From an uncultured Spirochaetaceae bacterium (GTDB taxonomy: Bacteria; Spirochaetota; Spirochaetia; Sphaerochaetales; Sphaerochaetaceae), in NCBI GenBank assembly GCA_944390015.1, contig CALXOL010000008.1:38074-102073 (forward strand): a DNA stretch of 64,000 bases, in the 5' to 3' direction. The notes under the pieces were generated by a model. That model saw only the letters and a program-made list of their open reading frames with translations, ran no database searches and was not told where the DNA came from. Shown in pieces: positions 1 to 8,381 of the stretch (the stretch's first letter is position 1; the number at the start of each line of letters is the position of its first letter). Position numbers and translations under genes: made by a program.

Positions 1-2094
1 CAGGCTCGGCTTCACACAGTTATTCGGACACCCTCCGACTGCGATCTTGAATTTATGAGGAAGGGATACGGAGTGCCATCCCTCATAGAATATGTGATGA
101 AGCTTATTTGAAAGATCGAACGTATCTATAAGTCCGTACTGGCATGTCGTTCCCTTACATGAGACTACTGGGCGAACCTTACTTCCCGTTCCTCCCGTCT
201 CAAGCCCATTCTCTTTCAAATAGGCGATCAGAGGCTCGATGTTGCGATAATGCACCCCCTGGATTTCAAGAGTAAGACGGGTGGTCATCGTGACTTCCCC
301 GGATCCGTACATCTCTGATGCCTCTGCAATCTTCTTCTGCTCTGTTGCTGTTATCTTACCGTTGCGGGTGATTACACGTACGTTGAAGCAGTCAGGATTC
401 CTCTTGTCCTGAAGACAGCCAAGCCCCTTTACCCTCTTTACCTCCTCAGCAGGGATAACAGAGCCGAAATCAGGACGAACATCATTGAACGTGATTCCCC
501 CTTCAAGCACTCTCGTATTGGTATACCCGTAATGCTTTAGCCTGTTCTGGAGGAAATATCCCCTCTTTCCTCTGGCACATACCAAAAGAAGCTTCTCATC
601 CTTTCCAAGTCCCTCTATAGGACCATCGACCTTTCCAAGATTGACCCATGTAGCTCCTGGGATTGTCTTTTCAGGCATCACATCAATGACCTTATACCCT
701 TTTGCCATTCCTCTCATGTACTCAAGTGGAGTAACCGTCTCAAACTCACCGAGAATCTTATTCTCAAGGATGTTACATAGCTGTACGAATGGGGATATCG
801 CGGTTGAGAAAGGAGGTGCGTATGAGAAATCAAGAGTATCCATCTCTTCAACTCTCATGCCCTTTGAGATGGCAACGACTGCGATATCGGTAAGCTTATC
901 GACAGCACCGCTTCCAAGGACCTGGAAGCCGAGCATCCTATGGGTCTTTCTCTCTGCGATAAGCTTCATGATGAAAAATGATGAGCCCTCATAGTAGTGT
1001 GCCTTGTCATCGGTGACGGCAAGTGCGGTAACAACATCAAAACCTTCTTTTACCGCTGCTTCCTCTGTAAGACCCGTACGACCTGCATTCAGGTTATCAA
1101 GAAGCCTGACAACCCCGGTTCCTAATGCCCCTGGATAAACTGAGTCCTTACCTACGACATTCTTTGCAAGAACCCTTGCAGAGATGTTGGCGGTAGATCC
1201 CATTGCCGAATAAAGCCTTTTACCAGTAATCCTATGACTCACCAGCGCACAGTCTCCTGCTGCATATACATCGGGGATGTTTGTCCTCATATGCTCATCC
1301 ACCAATATCGCACCTTTTTCCATTTCAAGCCCTGTATTCTCAAGAAACTTCGTGGAAGGACGAACGCCAAGAGCGAGAATGACCATATCAGCCTTGATTT
1401 CAAGCTTATCAGTTTTAAGAGCGGAGACCTTGTCAGCCCCAAGAATCGCCTCAGCCCTCACCCCTGTCTGAATGCGTATGCCGGCCTCCTCCATCTTACG
1501 CTTGGCCCATCTTGCCATCTCCTCATCCATAGCACTGGGCATTATGTTATCCGCCATATCAATGACAGTAACGGAAAGCCCGATTCTCTTAAGATTCTCA
1601 GCGACCTCAAGCCCTATGAATCCAGCACCGGCTATCACAGCGCTCCTCACATCATCTCTTTTTGCATATGCCTTGATAGCATCAGCATCATCAGGGGTGC
1701 GGAGGGTGAAAACTCCATCAAGTTCATATCCCTGGATATTAGGTACGATAGGAGAAGCACCAGTTGCGATTATGAGTTTGTCATAGGTCTCCTCAATGAC
1801 ATTTGAACTCCCTTTAATGTAAGAGAGACTCTTCTTTTTGAAATCAACCTCAGCAACCAGAGCATCGGTAATGACCTCAACGCCGGTTAAAGCAGAGAAT
1901 TTCTCAGGCGTGTTGACTATAAGCTCATCACGGGAGGTGATAACATCTCCGATATAATATGGAAGCCCACATCCAGCATATGAGATATCATGGCCTCCTG
2001 TAATTATCTTCACATCAATAGACCTGTCTTCCCTCTTAAGTTTCGCAGCTGCCTTTGTCCCTGCGGCAACACCACCGATTACCAGAACTTTCAT
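1..2094 (-). CDS. CoA-disulfide reductase / rhodanese / siroheme sulfite reductase-type fusion, C-terminus outside window
   Basis: The frame is open from the ATG at 2094 to the left edge (698 residues seen, no stop). Residues 1-450 form a two-Rossmann FAD/NAD(P)H oxidoreductase of the CoA-disulfide reductase/NADH oxidase family: N-terminal GGVAAG, the single redox cysteine Cys42 in YAGCGLPYY, and a second dinucleotide motif GAGFIG at about 156-161. Residues 455-540 form a rhodanese domain with catalytic Cys506 in VCARGKRG. From about 545 the protein matches the ferredoxin-like half and the 4Fe-4S/siroheme half of nitrite/sulfite reductases, with Cys646, Cys651, Cys689 and Cys693 (CKGTTC and CPNNC). 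I infer sulfur-compound redox chemistry (persulfide, disulfide or sulfite reduction) in the cytoplasm. The first two domains together are a known architecture; the third is unexpected. Its true length is unknown because it runs off the window. Confidence 0.85.
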   Translation of the reverse strand, partial: MKVLVIGGVAAGTKAAAKLKREDRSIDVKIITGGHDISYAGCGLPYYIGDVITSRDELIVNTPEKFSALTGVEVITDALVAEVDFKKKSLSYIKGSSNVIEETYDKLIIATGASPIVPNIQGYELDGVFTLRTPDDADAIKAYAKRDDVRSAVIAGAGFIGLEVAENLKRIGLSVTVIDMADNIMPSAMDEEMARWAKRKMEEAGIRIQTGVRAEAILGADKVSALKTDKLEIKADMVILALGVRPSTKFLENTGLEMEKGAILVDEHMRTNIPDVYAAGDCALVSHRITGKRLYSAMGSTANISARVLAKNVVGKDSVYPGALGTGVVRLLDNLNAGRTGLTEEAAVKEGFDVVTALAVTDDKAHYYEGSSFFIMKLIAERKTHRMLGFQVLGSGAVDKLTDIAVVAISKGMRVEEMDTLDFSYAPPFSTAISPFVQLCNILENKILGEFETVTPLEYMRGMAKGYKVIDVMPEKTIPGATWVNLGKVDGPIEGLGKDEKLLLVCARGKRGYFLQNRLKHYGYTNTRVLEGGITFNDVRPDFGSVIPAEEVKRVKGLGCLQDKRNPDCFNVRVITRNGKITATEQKKIAEASEMYGSGEVTMTTRLTLEIQGVHYRNIEPLIAYLKENGLETGGTGSKVRPVVSCKGTTCQYGLIDTFDLSNKLHHIFYEGWHSVSLPHKFKIAVGGCPNNCVKPSL

Positions 2095-2146
2095 AATTAA
2101 CCTCTTAAAAACCCATTATAGCACACTTAAATTGTTTTCCAGTGAC

Positions 2147-2815
2147 CTACTCTCCAGCCTGTCTCACATTACTGTGAGCATGAGGATGGAGCTTCTTCTC
2201 ACTCAAGACACCAGACGGTGCCAGTATCAGTGAGCTATCCCCGTTAGCCCAACGGTTAAGGATGTCTTTTCCCTCATCCAGCAGGTTCTTACAACTGTTC
2301 TTGTCCCTGTCATGGTGCGTGCCACAACTCTTGCACGTCCACTGTCTATCAGAGAGCTTCAGGCCGTGGTTTATCTCATGGCAAGAAGAGCACCTTTTAC
2401 TTGATGTAAAGAACCTATCTACTTTCACAAGCACCTTCCCCTTATCTTTCAGCTTGTAGGAAAGCATCTCCCTCAGCATCCCATATCCGTTGTCGTATAC
2501 GCTCTTGCCGAAGTTCATGGCCTTGGACATGTGCTGGAGGTTTATGTCCTCCACTATTACGGCATCAAATGTGTCGGAGACTTTCCTGGAGAGCTTATGG
2601 AGGAAGTCCTTCCTCCTTGCACTTGCCTTCTCATGAAGCTTCCCGATTCTGTGTTTCTGTTCCCAATAGTTAGCAGACCCGTACTGCATCCTAGAAAGCT
2701 TCCTCTGTTCCTTTGCAATCCTCTCCTCAAGGCTGCGGTACCAGCGGATGTCATCTTTCGTGATGTCGTTCTCCCCTGATGCGGAGACGACGAGGGATGG
2801 CATAGAGTAGTCGAA
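2147..2815 (-). mobile_element. tnpB: tnpB remnant of an IS200/IS605-family element
   Basis: The catalytic part of TnpB is present from the RuvC-I aspartate to the normal stop, with all three acidic motifs and the four-cysteine zinc ribbon. The 5' part of tnpB and any tnpA are absent, and the frame continues without a break into a membrane-protein gene. The junction falls close to 2815. This reads as a 5'-deleted, probably immobile element; I could not mark its original ends. Confidence 0.7.
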
Positions 2816-3352
2816 GGCCTCGACCTCCTCATCGCTTATCCCCTCAGGGTAGCTGATGACGGTGCTTCCATCCTTTGAATCTATGTTAACAGCGATTCCT
2901 GCGATGCTGAGGCTCTCCCTTATCTCATCTTCTTCATTGGAGGTTGCCATTTCCGATACTGCGGAAAGCTCTTCTTCATCGCTTTTCTCTGATGCTGGTA
3001 TTTCCTCGCTCCCACTATCTGTTATAGCGGTAACTGTCTCGGCTGAGGAGACTGTCAGTGCATCACCCGTCTCAGATTCGTCATTTGAACATGTTTTGAA
3101 TAGGATTAACAATAAGATGATGATCAAGGCCAGGATTATGAAAAGAAACGCCTTTGATTTCTTCTTCTCTACTTTTTCTTCTGCTGCTGGAGCAGCTACG
3201 GGTGCTGGTGCTACCTCAGGCGCACCCCCCCCCACGACTGGTTTAACTTCTTCTGCCTTTAAAGGCTTAAGCTCTCTGCGGATTGGATCCTTCTTACGAG
3301 CTTTCTCACGCTTTACTGAGCGTAACTTAGGGCGCTTGTTATACTTACCCAT
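2147..3352 (-). CDS. chimeric ORF: membrane protein N-terminus joined to IS605-type TnpB C-terminus
   Basis: One uninterrupted 401-residue frame made of two unrelated parts. Residues 1-67 are basic and then Ala/Pro/Lys-rich, residues 68-86 are one strongly hydrophobic membrane helix, and 90-170 are acidic and Ser/Thr-rich, as in a single-pass spirochaetal envelope protein. From about residue 181 the sequence is the TnpB catalytic half: RuvC-I Asp181 in FDYSMPSL, the KEQRKLSRM helix, RuvC-II Glu268 in IVEDIN, a zinc ribbon with Cys321/324/340/343, and the RuvC-III motif HDRD at 347-350. The roughly 180 N-terminal residues of TnpB (recognition and wedge regions) are missing, so RNA-guided cleavage is unlikely. 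The start at 3352 has an upstream GGGAG. A G9 run lies in codons 40-43. Either a decayed gene or an expressed hybrid; the DNA cannot decide. Confidence 0.75.
   Translation of the reverse strand: MGKYNKRPKLRSVKREKARKKDPIRRELKPLKAEEVKPVVGGGAPEVAPAPVAAPAAEEKVEKKKSKAFLFIILALIIILLLILFKTCSNDESETGDALTVSSAETVTAITDSGSEEIPASEKSDEEELSAVSEMATSNEEDEIRESLSIAGIAVNIDSKDGSTVISYPEGISDEEVEAFDYSMPSLVVSASGENDITKDDIRWYRSLEERIAKEQRKLSRMQYGSANYWEQKHRIGKLHEKASARRKDFLHKLSRKVSDTFDAVIVEDINLQHMSKAMNFGKSVYDNGYGMLREMLSYKLKDKGKVLVKVDRFFTSSKRCSSCHEINHGLKLSDRQWTCKSCGTHHDRDKNSCKNLLDEGKDILNRWANGDSSLILAPSGVLSEKKLHPHAHSNVRQAGE
3225..3233 (-). repeat. poly-G(9) tract inside coding sequence
   Basis: Nine consecutive C on the plus strand, read as nine G in the coding sense of the chimeric gene (Val-Gly-Gly-Gly, codons 40-43). 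It lies upstream of the membrane helix, so gain or loss of one base would stop production of everything after residue 43. Homopolymeric G tracts are known phase-variation switches in spirochaetes such as Treponema pallidum; use as a switch here is inference. Confidence 0.6.
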
Positions 3353-3593
3353 TTTTGTATTCTCCCAATTTTATAACCAAATAAACATGGTTTTGGGGCA
3401 TAAAAATGGGCTTCAAGTAGAAAATCAGAGAAAAAATTAGCCCATTTATCCCCAAACCGGATAGGACTATATTACTAAAAGAAAAAAAATAAAACTACCT
3501 ATTTATATTTTTTGTATACTAATTTCGTTATTTCTATACATTTAGAAAAACTGTCAAAAATAAAATTGTTTAAAATGGCTTTTTTAGTGGCTT

Positions 3594-3624
3594 AGAAAGA
3601 GCAAGGGGCCCTTTCGAGCCCCCT
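3594..3624 (-). terminator. Rho-independent terminator of the liv operon
   Basis: Downstream of the binding-protein stop, the minus strand forms a seven-pair stem (AGGGGGC with GCCCCTT around an eight-base loop) followed by a pyrimidine-rich tail. It lies 20 bases past the stop codon. The tail is not a pure T run, so strength is uncertain. Confidence 0.6.
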
Positions 3625-3643
3625 ACTACAGGTGAAAAACTTC

Positions 3644-4900
3644 CTACTTGTATTCTGCTGGGTACTGAACCTCAGTACTTGATACTTCAAATGGCCATAC
3701 GGTCTTATACTCTCCGTTCTGGATCTGTGCGATAGCGACGGATGCATAAAGATTGTTCTGGCTGTGAGATGTTCCATCGACCTCCATATCGCCGAACTTG
3801 ATGCGGTCGTATGGGAGGATGATCTCCGGTCCGTTAGGGAATGATCCCTGGATGTCCATAGCAGCAAGAGCATCACGTACTGCTGGTCCGTCTGTTGTTC
3901 CAGCCTGCTCGAATGCAGTCTTGAGAATCCAGATTGCAGTGAATGACTCAGCTGAGTGTCCGTTCATGTCAACACCATACTTCTCTTTGAATGCTGCGTT
4001 GATCTCCTGACCCTTTGTAAGATCCGGGTTCCACTCTACAACCGATGCGATTCCGTTTGAGATTCCAGGAGTTGCCGGGATGTAGCTTGGATCTGCAAAT
4101 CCATTAGCCTTTGCAACTACGATTGGTGGCTGATAGCCCTGCTCGGCAAGTGTCTTTGTGAAGAGGATAGCGTCGTTGATGTAGCTCTCACAGAGAACGG
4201 CATCAGGATTTGCAGCCTTGATTGAGAGAACTTCTGAAGTAAGATCTGTTGCTCCGCTGCTGTACTGTACTTCAGCTACGATCTCCATTCCATACTTTGG
4301 AGCGAAGATGTGTGCACAGCGGATGAGCTCCTGTCCGATGTTGGAGTTATCAGCAAAGATTGCGATTCTCTTAATCGGTGTTCCCCTCTCATTTCCGAGA
4401 TCCTCAAGATACATGAACTGGTTCTCAACATAGATTGAGTTCATCGGGCACATGCGGAAGAAATACTTGAATCCGAATGTGGAGAGGTTATCTACTGTGG
4501 AGATAGCCGTAAGCTCAGGAATCTGATACTGCTCACATACCTGTGCTACGATCTGTGTGATTGTTGACTGATGGCAACCGAGGATAGCGTGTACCCCGTC
4601 CTGTGTGATAAGGCGTTCAGCAACTGAGCGACCTACCTTCGGATCTCCCTGCGTGTCCCCACGTACGATCTCGATTGGGCGACCGTTTACACCACCCTGC
4701 TCGTTGATCATCTCAACTGCGAAATCAACACCTCTCATGATGTTGGTTCCGATAGCTGCGTTCGTGCCGGAGAGAGCATACATGGCTCCAATCTTGATCG
4801 GCTCTGTTCCATCCTCAGCCTTGCTCTCTGCAGATCCGCCTGCAAATACCATGGCTGATGCGATAATAGCGACTAAAGCAATTGAAAGTAATTTTCTCAT
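3644..4900 (-). CDS. branched-chain amino acid-type ABC transporter substrate-binding protein
   Basis: A 418-residue periplasmic binding protein of the LivJ/LivK (Peripla_BP_6) family. Residues 1-20 are a signal peptide ending FAGGS; there is no lipobox cysteine. The mature part starts with the family pattern IKIGAMYALSGTNAAIG and continues with two Rossmann-like lobes of normal length. It is the last gene of a five-gene minus-strand operon, 18 bases after livF, and is followed by a terminator. The four companion genes supply two permeases and two ATPases, so the set is a complete importer. The ligand cannot be read from sequence: this family also takes amides, urea and aromatic acids. The divergently encoded sensor system at 8.4-11.5 kb may control it, which is inference. 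Confidence 0.9.
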   Translation of the reverse strand: MRKLLSIALVAIIASAMVFAGGSAESKAEDGTEPIKIGAMYALSGTNAAIGTNIMRGVDFAVEMINEQGGVNGRPIEIVRGDTQGDPKVGRSVAERLITQDGVHAILGCHQSTITQIVAQVCEQYQIPELTAISTVDNLSTFGFKYFFRMCPMNSIYVENQFMYLEDLGNERGTPIKRIAIFADNSNIGQELIRCAHIFAPKYGMEIVAEVQYSSGATDLTSEVLSIKAANPDAVLCESYINDAILFTKTLAEQGYQPPIVVAKANGFADPSYIPATPGISNGIASVVEWNPDLTKGQEINAAFKEKYGVDMNGHSAESFTAIWILKTAFEQAGTTDGPAVRDALAAMDIQGSFPNGPEIILPYDRIKFGDMEVDGTSHSQNNLYASVAIAQIQNGEYKTVWPFEVSSTEVQYPAEYK

Positions 4901-4918
4901 CTACTTTCCTCCTTTATT

Positions 4919-5626
4919 CTATATGCCAAGATATGCTTTCTTGACATGTTCGTTCTTCTCAAGCTCCTCGGAAGTTCCCTCAAGGGTTATCTTTCCGTTT
5001 TCAACGACATAGCCCCTGTCGGCCATGCGGAGAGCCTTTGTTATATCCTGTTCTACTAGGATTACCGATATCCCCTGCTCCTTTGCCATGGAATGGGCAA
5101 CAGAGAGGATGTCATCTACGATGTTCGGAGCAAGCCCCAATGACGGCTCATCGAGAATCAAGAGCTTAGGAAGCCCGATAAGAGCACGCCCTACTGCAAC
5201 CATCTGCTGCTCACCGCCTGAGAGCGTTCCAGCAGCCTGGCCTCTCCTCTCCTTGAGCTTAGGGAACCACTTATATACGAACTCAAGGGACTCTGCGAGC
5301 TTTGCTTTCGTCTCCTTGCTGTAGGCTCCCATCTCAAGATTCTCATATACGCTCATCTCTGTGAAAAGCTGACGACCTTCAGGAACCTGTACTATCTTAT
5401 GGTCGAGAATCGCGCGGCTTGATTTGCCTGCGAGCTCATCACCGTCGAATACGACCGAACCCTTCCATGGCCTTATCATACCGGTGATGGTCCTGACCAG
5501 TGTCGTCTTTCCGGCTCCGTTACTTCCTAAGATAGCAACCACCTCACCGTCATTTACAGAGAATGAGGCATCCCAGATAATCTGTACGTTTCCGTAACCA
5601 GAGCATAATCCCGATACATTAAGCAT
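4919..5626 (-). CDS. livF: branched-chain amino acid-type ABC transporter ATP-binding protein LivF
   Basis: A 235-residue ABC ATPase with Walker A at about residues 34-42 (GSNGAGKTT), signature LSGGEQQ near 140, Walker B LLILDEPS near 160 and the switch histidine region replaced by VEQD, as is usual in LivF. The start chosen is the ATG at 5626, which has GAAGGGGG just upstream; an earlier in-frame ATG at 5665 would overlap livG by 47 bases and add an atypical leader. With the 5626 start the overlap with livG is eight bases, a normal coupled junction. It should pair with LivG on the cytoplasmic face of the LivHM permease and power uptake. Confidence 0.9.
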   Translation of the reverse strand: MLNVSGLCSGYGNVQIIWDASFSVNDGEVVAILGSNGAGKTTLVRTITGMIRPWKGSVVFDGDELAGKSSRAILDHKIVQVPEGRQLFTEMSVYENLEMGAYSKETKAKLAESLEFVYKWFPKLKERRGQAAGTLSGGEQQMVAVGRALIGLPKLLILDEPSLGLAPNIVDDILSVAHSMAKEQGISVILVEQDITKALRMADRGYVVENGKITLEGTSEELEKNEHVKKAYLGI

Positions 5627-6368
5627 GCTGATCCCCCTTCTTTCCCAGATATACCTCCATGACATATGGATCGTTCATGACCTCTTCAGGCGTTCCTTCG
5701 GAAATCTTCTCTCCATGGTGAAGCACGATTACACGTTCACAGAGGCTTACAACGGCCTTCATGATGTGTTCAATCAGGAATATCGTGACTCCCGAATCAT
5801 TTATCTTCCTTATAAGTTCGATGGCAGATTCGGTCTCTGCCGGGTTAAGGCCCGCCATTACCTCATCCAAAAAGAGCATCTCCGGCTTTGTAGCCAGAGC
5901 CCTTGCCATCTCAAGGCGCTTCTGGTCCGGTGTTCCCATGTCCTTTGCAAGAACCTTCCTCTTATCATAGAGGCCTGTGAAATGGAGCACCTCAAGGGCT
6001 ATCTCCCTCGCCTCTTTGAGGGACTTAGCTCCATAGCGTCCGAAATAGGCGCTTGGAACGACGTTATCCACGACGGGGAGGTTTCCAAGTGGCTTCATGA
6101 TCTGGAACGTACGGGCTATTCCCATCGCCGTATAATCGTACGGGTGCTTATGGGTTATCTCCTCTCCCTTATAGAAGATTCTTCCCTCAGATGGCGGGTA
6201 GAAACCGCATATCATATTGAAGGTCGTGGACTTGCCAGCCCCGTTCGGGCCGATCATGCCAGTAATCGCACCGCTTTTTATCTGGAAAGAGACATCTGAG
6301 ACGGCCTTCAATCCCCTGAAATTCTTAGTTATTCCCTGTACTTCAATAATTGGATTATCCATGCTCAT
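5619..6368 (-). CDS. livG: branched-chain amino acid-type ABC transporter ATP-binding protein LivG
   Basis: A 249-residue ABC ATPase of the LivG type with Walker A GPNGAGKST near residues 40-48, Walker B MLFLDEVMAGLNP, and the switch region LIEH. The ABC signature is abnormal: where LivG proteins have LSGGQQRR the sequence reads MGTPDQKR, followed by the normal LEMARAL helix. Asymmetric transporters often keep only one good signature, here the one in LivF. The start overlaps the livM stop in ATGA, and GAGGAG lies seven bases upstream, so translation is coupled. Confidence 0.9.
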   Translation of the reverse strand: MSMDNPIIEVQGITKNFRGLKAVSDVSFQIKSGAITGMIGPNGAGKSTTFNMICGFYPPSEGRIFYKGEEITHKHPYDYTAMGIARTFQIMKPLGNLPVVDNVVPSAYFGRYGAKSLKEAREIALEVLHFTGLYDKRKVLAKDMGTPDQKRLEMARALATKPEMLFLDEVMAGLNPAETESAIELIRKINDSGVTIFLIEHIMKAVVSLCERVIVLHHGEKISEGTPEEVMNDPYVMEVYLGKKGDQHA

Positions 6369-7387
6369 ATCTCCTCATCAGCCTCGCTCTTCTTGAGTAC
6401 CTTCGTCTCAAGGAAATTCTTCAGCTTGCTTGTGCTGAACCATCCGAGCAGTCCTACTGGACGGAAACGGATTACGACAAGCAGCACCACAGCATAAAGT
6501 ATCAGGTTGATACCAGGAAGGATCGCACCGAACTCATTTCTGAGGAACTCAGAGAGCGTGATCAGAATCGCTCCTCCAACCAGTGGTCCTTCAACGAATG
6601 CCGCTCCTCCTACAATCGCAGGAAGAACGAATTCAACAGAATATGACTGGAGCATCAGATCTGGATCTATATACCTGTTGTAGTATGCATAGAAGCTTCC
6701 TACCATGGCTGCGATCATCGAGCTTACGATAAGCGCATACACCTTGTATCTCATCGGCTTGATACCGATTGCTGAGGCAACGTCCTCATCTTCTCTTATC
6801 GTCCTGAGGGCAAAACCGAACTTCGAGCGGCTAATCTTACGCATTACAAGGTAAACGCCTATTATCATGGCAAGGCCAATGTAGTAGTAAGGGGCCTTCC
6901 CCATGAAACGGAACTCTGCAAATGATTCAGCTCCGAACGGCAGTGAGATACCTGTTGCCTTTCCTGCGAAATCCCAGTTGATCACGAACTGCCTTATCGT
7001 CTCTCCGAATGCGATTGAAACGAGCGTGAAATATGGACCTTTAAGGAGGAAGCACGGGTAGAATATCACCCCAGCAAGACCGCCGACAATCAGCATGGAA
7101 AGCAGCATGCTCAGCCATGGATTCATTCCTGCTTTCGTTACAAACAGTGCAGCAACATATGCGCCAAGTCCCATGTATGCCGCATGCCCAAGGCTGTTCT
7201 GCCCAGTCATACCTCCCAGGAGGTTCCATGCCATCGACATCGTGGATGTATAGAAAATCAGAATGAATACATTCATGATGTAAGGCTTATTTGAAAGCAT
7301 GAGAGGAAGTGCGATAAGAAGAACAAGCAGAAGCGCTATGGCTATCCTCTTACGTATCTTATATGGTGTCAACTTACTTACTTTCAT
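6365..7387 (-). CDS. livM: branched-chain amino acid-type ABC transporter permease LivM
   Basis: A 340-residue polytopic membrane protein with about nine or ten hydrophobic segments and the LivM pattern MSMAWNLLGGMTGQNSLGHA. The segment FGFALRTIREDEDVASAIG is the cytoplasmic coupling loop that contacts the ATPases. It follows livH by one base and overlaps livG by four, so it belongs to the same transcript. It forms the inner-membrane channel together with LivH. Confidence 0.9.
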   Translation of the reverse strand: MKVSKLTPYKIRKRIAIALLLVLLIALPLMLSNKPYIMNVFILIFYTSTMSMAWNLLGGMTGQNSLGHAAYMGLGAYVAALFVTKAGMNPWLSMLLSMLIVGGLAGVIFYPCFLLKGPYFTLVSIAFGETIRQFVINWDFAGKATGISLPFGAESFAEFRFMGKAPYYYIGLAMIIGVYLVMRKISRSKFGFALRTIREDEDVASAIGIKPMRYKVYALIVSSMIAAMVGSFYAYYNRYIDPDLMLQSYSVEFVLPAIVGGAAFVEGPLVGGAILITLSEFLRNEFGAILPGINLILYAVVLLVVIRFRPVGLLGWFSTSKLKNFLETKVLKKSEADEEI

Positions 7388-7388
7388 C

Positions 7389-8252
7389 CTATCTCCTCCT
7401 GAGCTTTATGACCTGGCGTACGACAAGAATGACTATGAACGTTACGAATACTGTCAGGTCACGGTATGTAGGTCCGACAATAAGGGAACTGAGCGTCTCA
7501 AGGAGCCCAAGGAAGATTCCTGCGAAGAACGCACCCTGGATGCTTCCGAAACCACCTACTACGACGACGATGAGGGCTTTGAAGCTGAAAGATGCGCCAA
7601 CCATCGGGTATACCATGTAAAAGAGGGTTAAGAGCGCTCCCGCTATTCCTGCAAGGGCACAGCCGAGACCATATGTGATTATATAGATCCTCTTGGTGTT
7701 GATTCCAACGACCTCAGCTCCGATCGGGTTCTGGGAGACAGCCCTTATCTTCTTACCTGTCGGCGTGTACTTTAAGAACCAGAAAAGCGCTACCGTTACT
7801 ATGATAAGTCCAATGAAGCTTATCATCTTCGGAAGAGACATGGTAACAGGGCCAAAGCTCAGCGTTTTTGAGCTATAGGATGTTGTAATCGTTCTATAGT
7901 TCGGTGAGAAGATTACCAAGGCAAGGTTCTGAAAGAGCATTCCAAGACCTACCGTGAGAAAGAGGAGGTTCGTAAAGCTCTTCGTACCAAGTGATGGCGT
8001 TATAAGAGTATGCTGAATCAGCGCACCGAGTGCGAACATGATAACTACGACAAGGGGTATCGAAAGATACGGATCCAGGCCGAAATAAGAGTTGAAGACG
8101 AATGTAAGGTACATTCCTATCATGAGCATCTCACCATGACAGAAATTTATGATTTTCATTACGCCGAAAATAATGTTCTGCCCCATTCCCATCAGGGAAT
8201 AGAAGCCTCCGATAAGGAGACCGTTAACGCAGGCTTGTAAGAATATTTCCAA
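7389..8252 (-). CDS. livH: branched-chain amino acid-type ABC transporter permease LivH
   Basis: A 287-residue polytopic membrane protein of the LivH family: N-terminal GLLIGGFYSLMGMGQNIIFG, the MKIINFCHGEMLMIGMYL helix, and the coupling loop with GKKIRAVSQNPIGAEVVGI. It is the first gene of the operon livH-livM-livG-livF-binding protein. GGAGG-like sequence precedes the ATG at 8252. The 129-base gap to the divergent lipoprotein gene must hold the promoter of this operon. Confidence 0.9.
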   Translation of the reverse strand: MEIFLQACVNGLLIGGFYSLMGMGQNIIFGVMKIINFCHGEMLMIGMYLTFVFNSYFGLDPYLSIPLVVVIMFALGALIQHTLITPSLGTKSFTNLLFLTVGLGMLFQNLALVIFSPNYRTITTSYSSKTLSFGPVTMSLPKMISFIGLIIVTVALFWFLKYTPTGKKIRAVSQNPIGAEVVGINTKRIYIITYGLGCALAGIAGALLTLFYMVYPMVGASFSFKALIVVVVGGFGSIQGAFFAGIFLGLLETLSSLIVGPTYRDLTVFVTFIVILVVRQVIKLRRR

Positions 8253-8381
8253 GACTGACCTCCTCTGCCTAACCGTTTTGCCAGCTGGTTAAAAGGAAGT
8301 CAACAAATTGTTTTCCAATGGCAAGAATTTGAAGAAGAAAAGCAATAATATCCTATTTCTCGTTTCAAAAAGAGAGGACTA

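Noticed and set aside
1234..1806. Plus-strand open frames of 100-190 codons opposite the redox fusion gene
   Set aside because: They are antisense to a well-supported gene and show no protein-like composition.
5625..6299. A 224-codon plus-strand frame across livG
   Set aside because: It is the antisense shadow of livG, with no ribosome site or recognisable motif.
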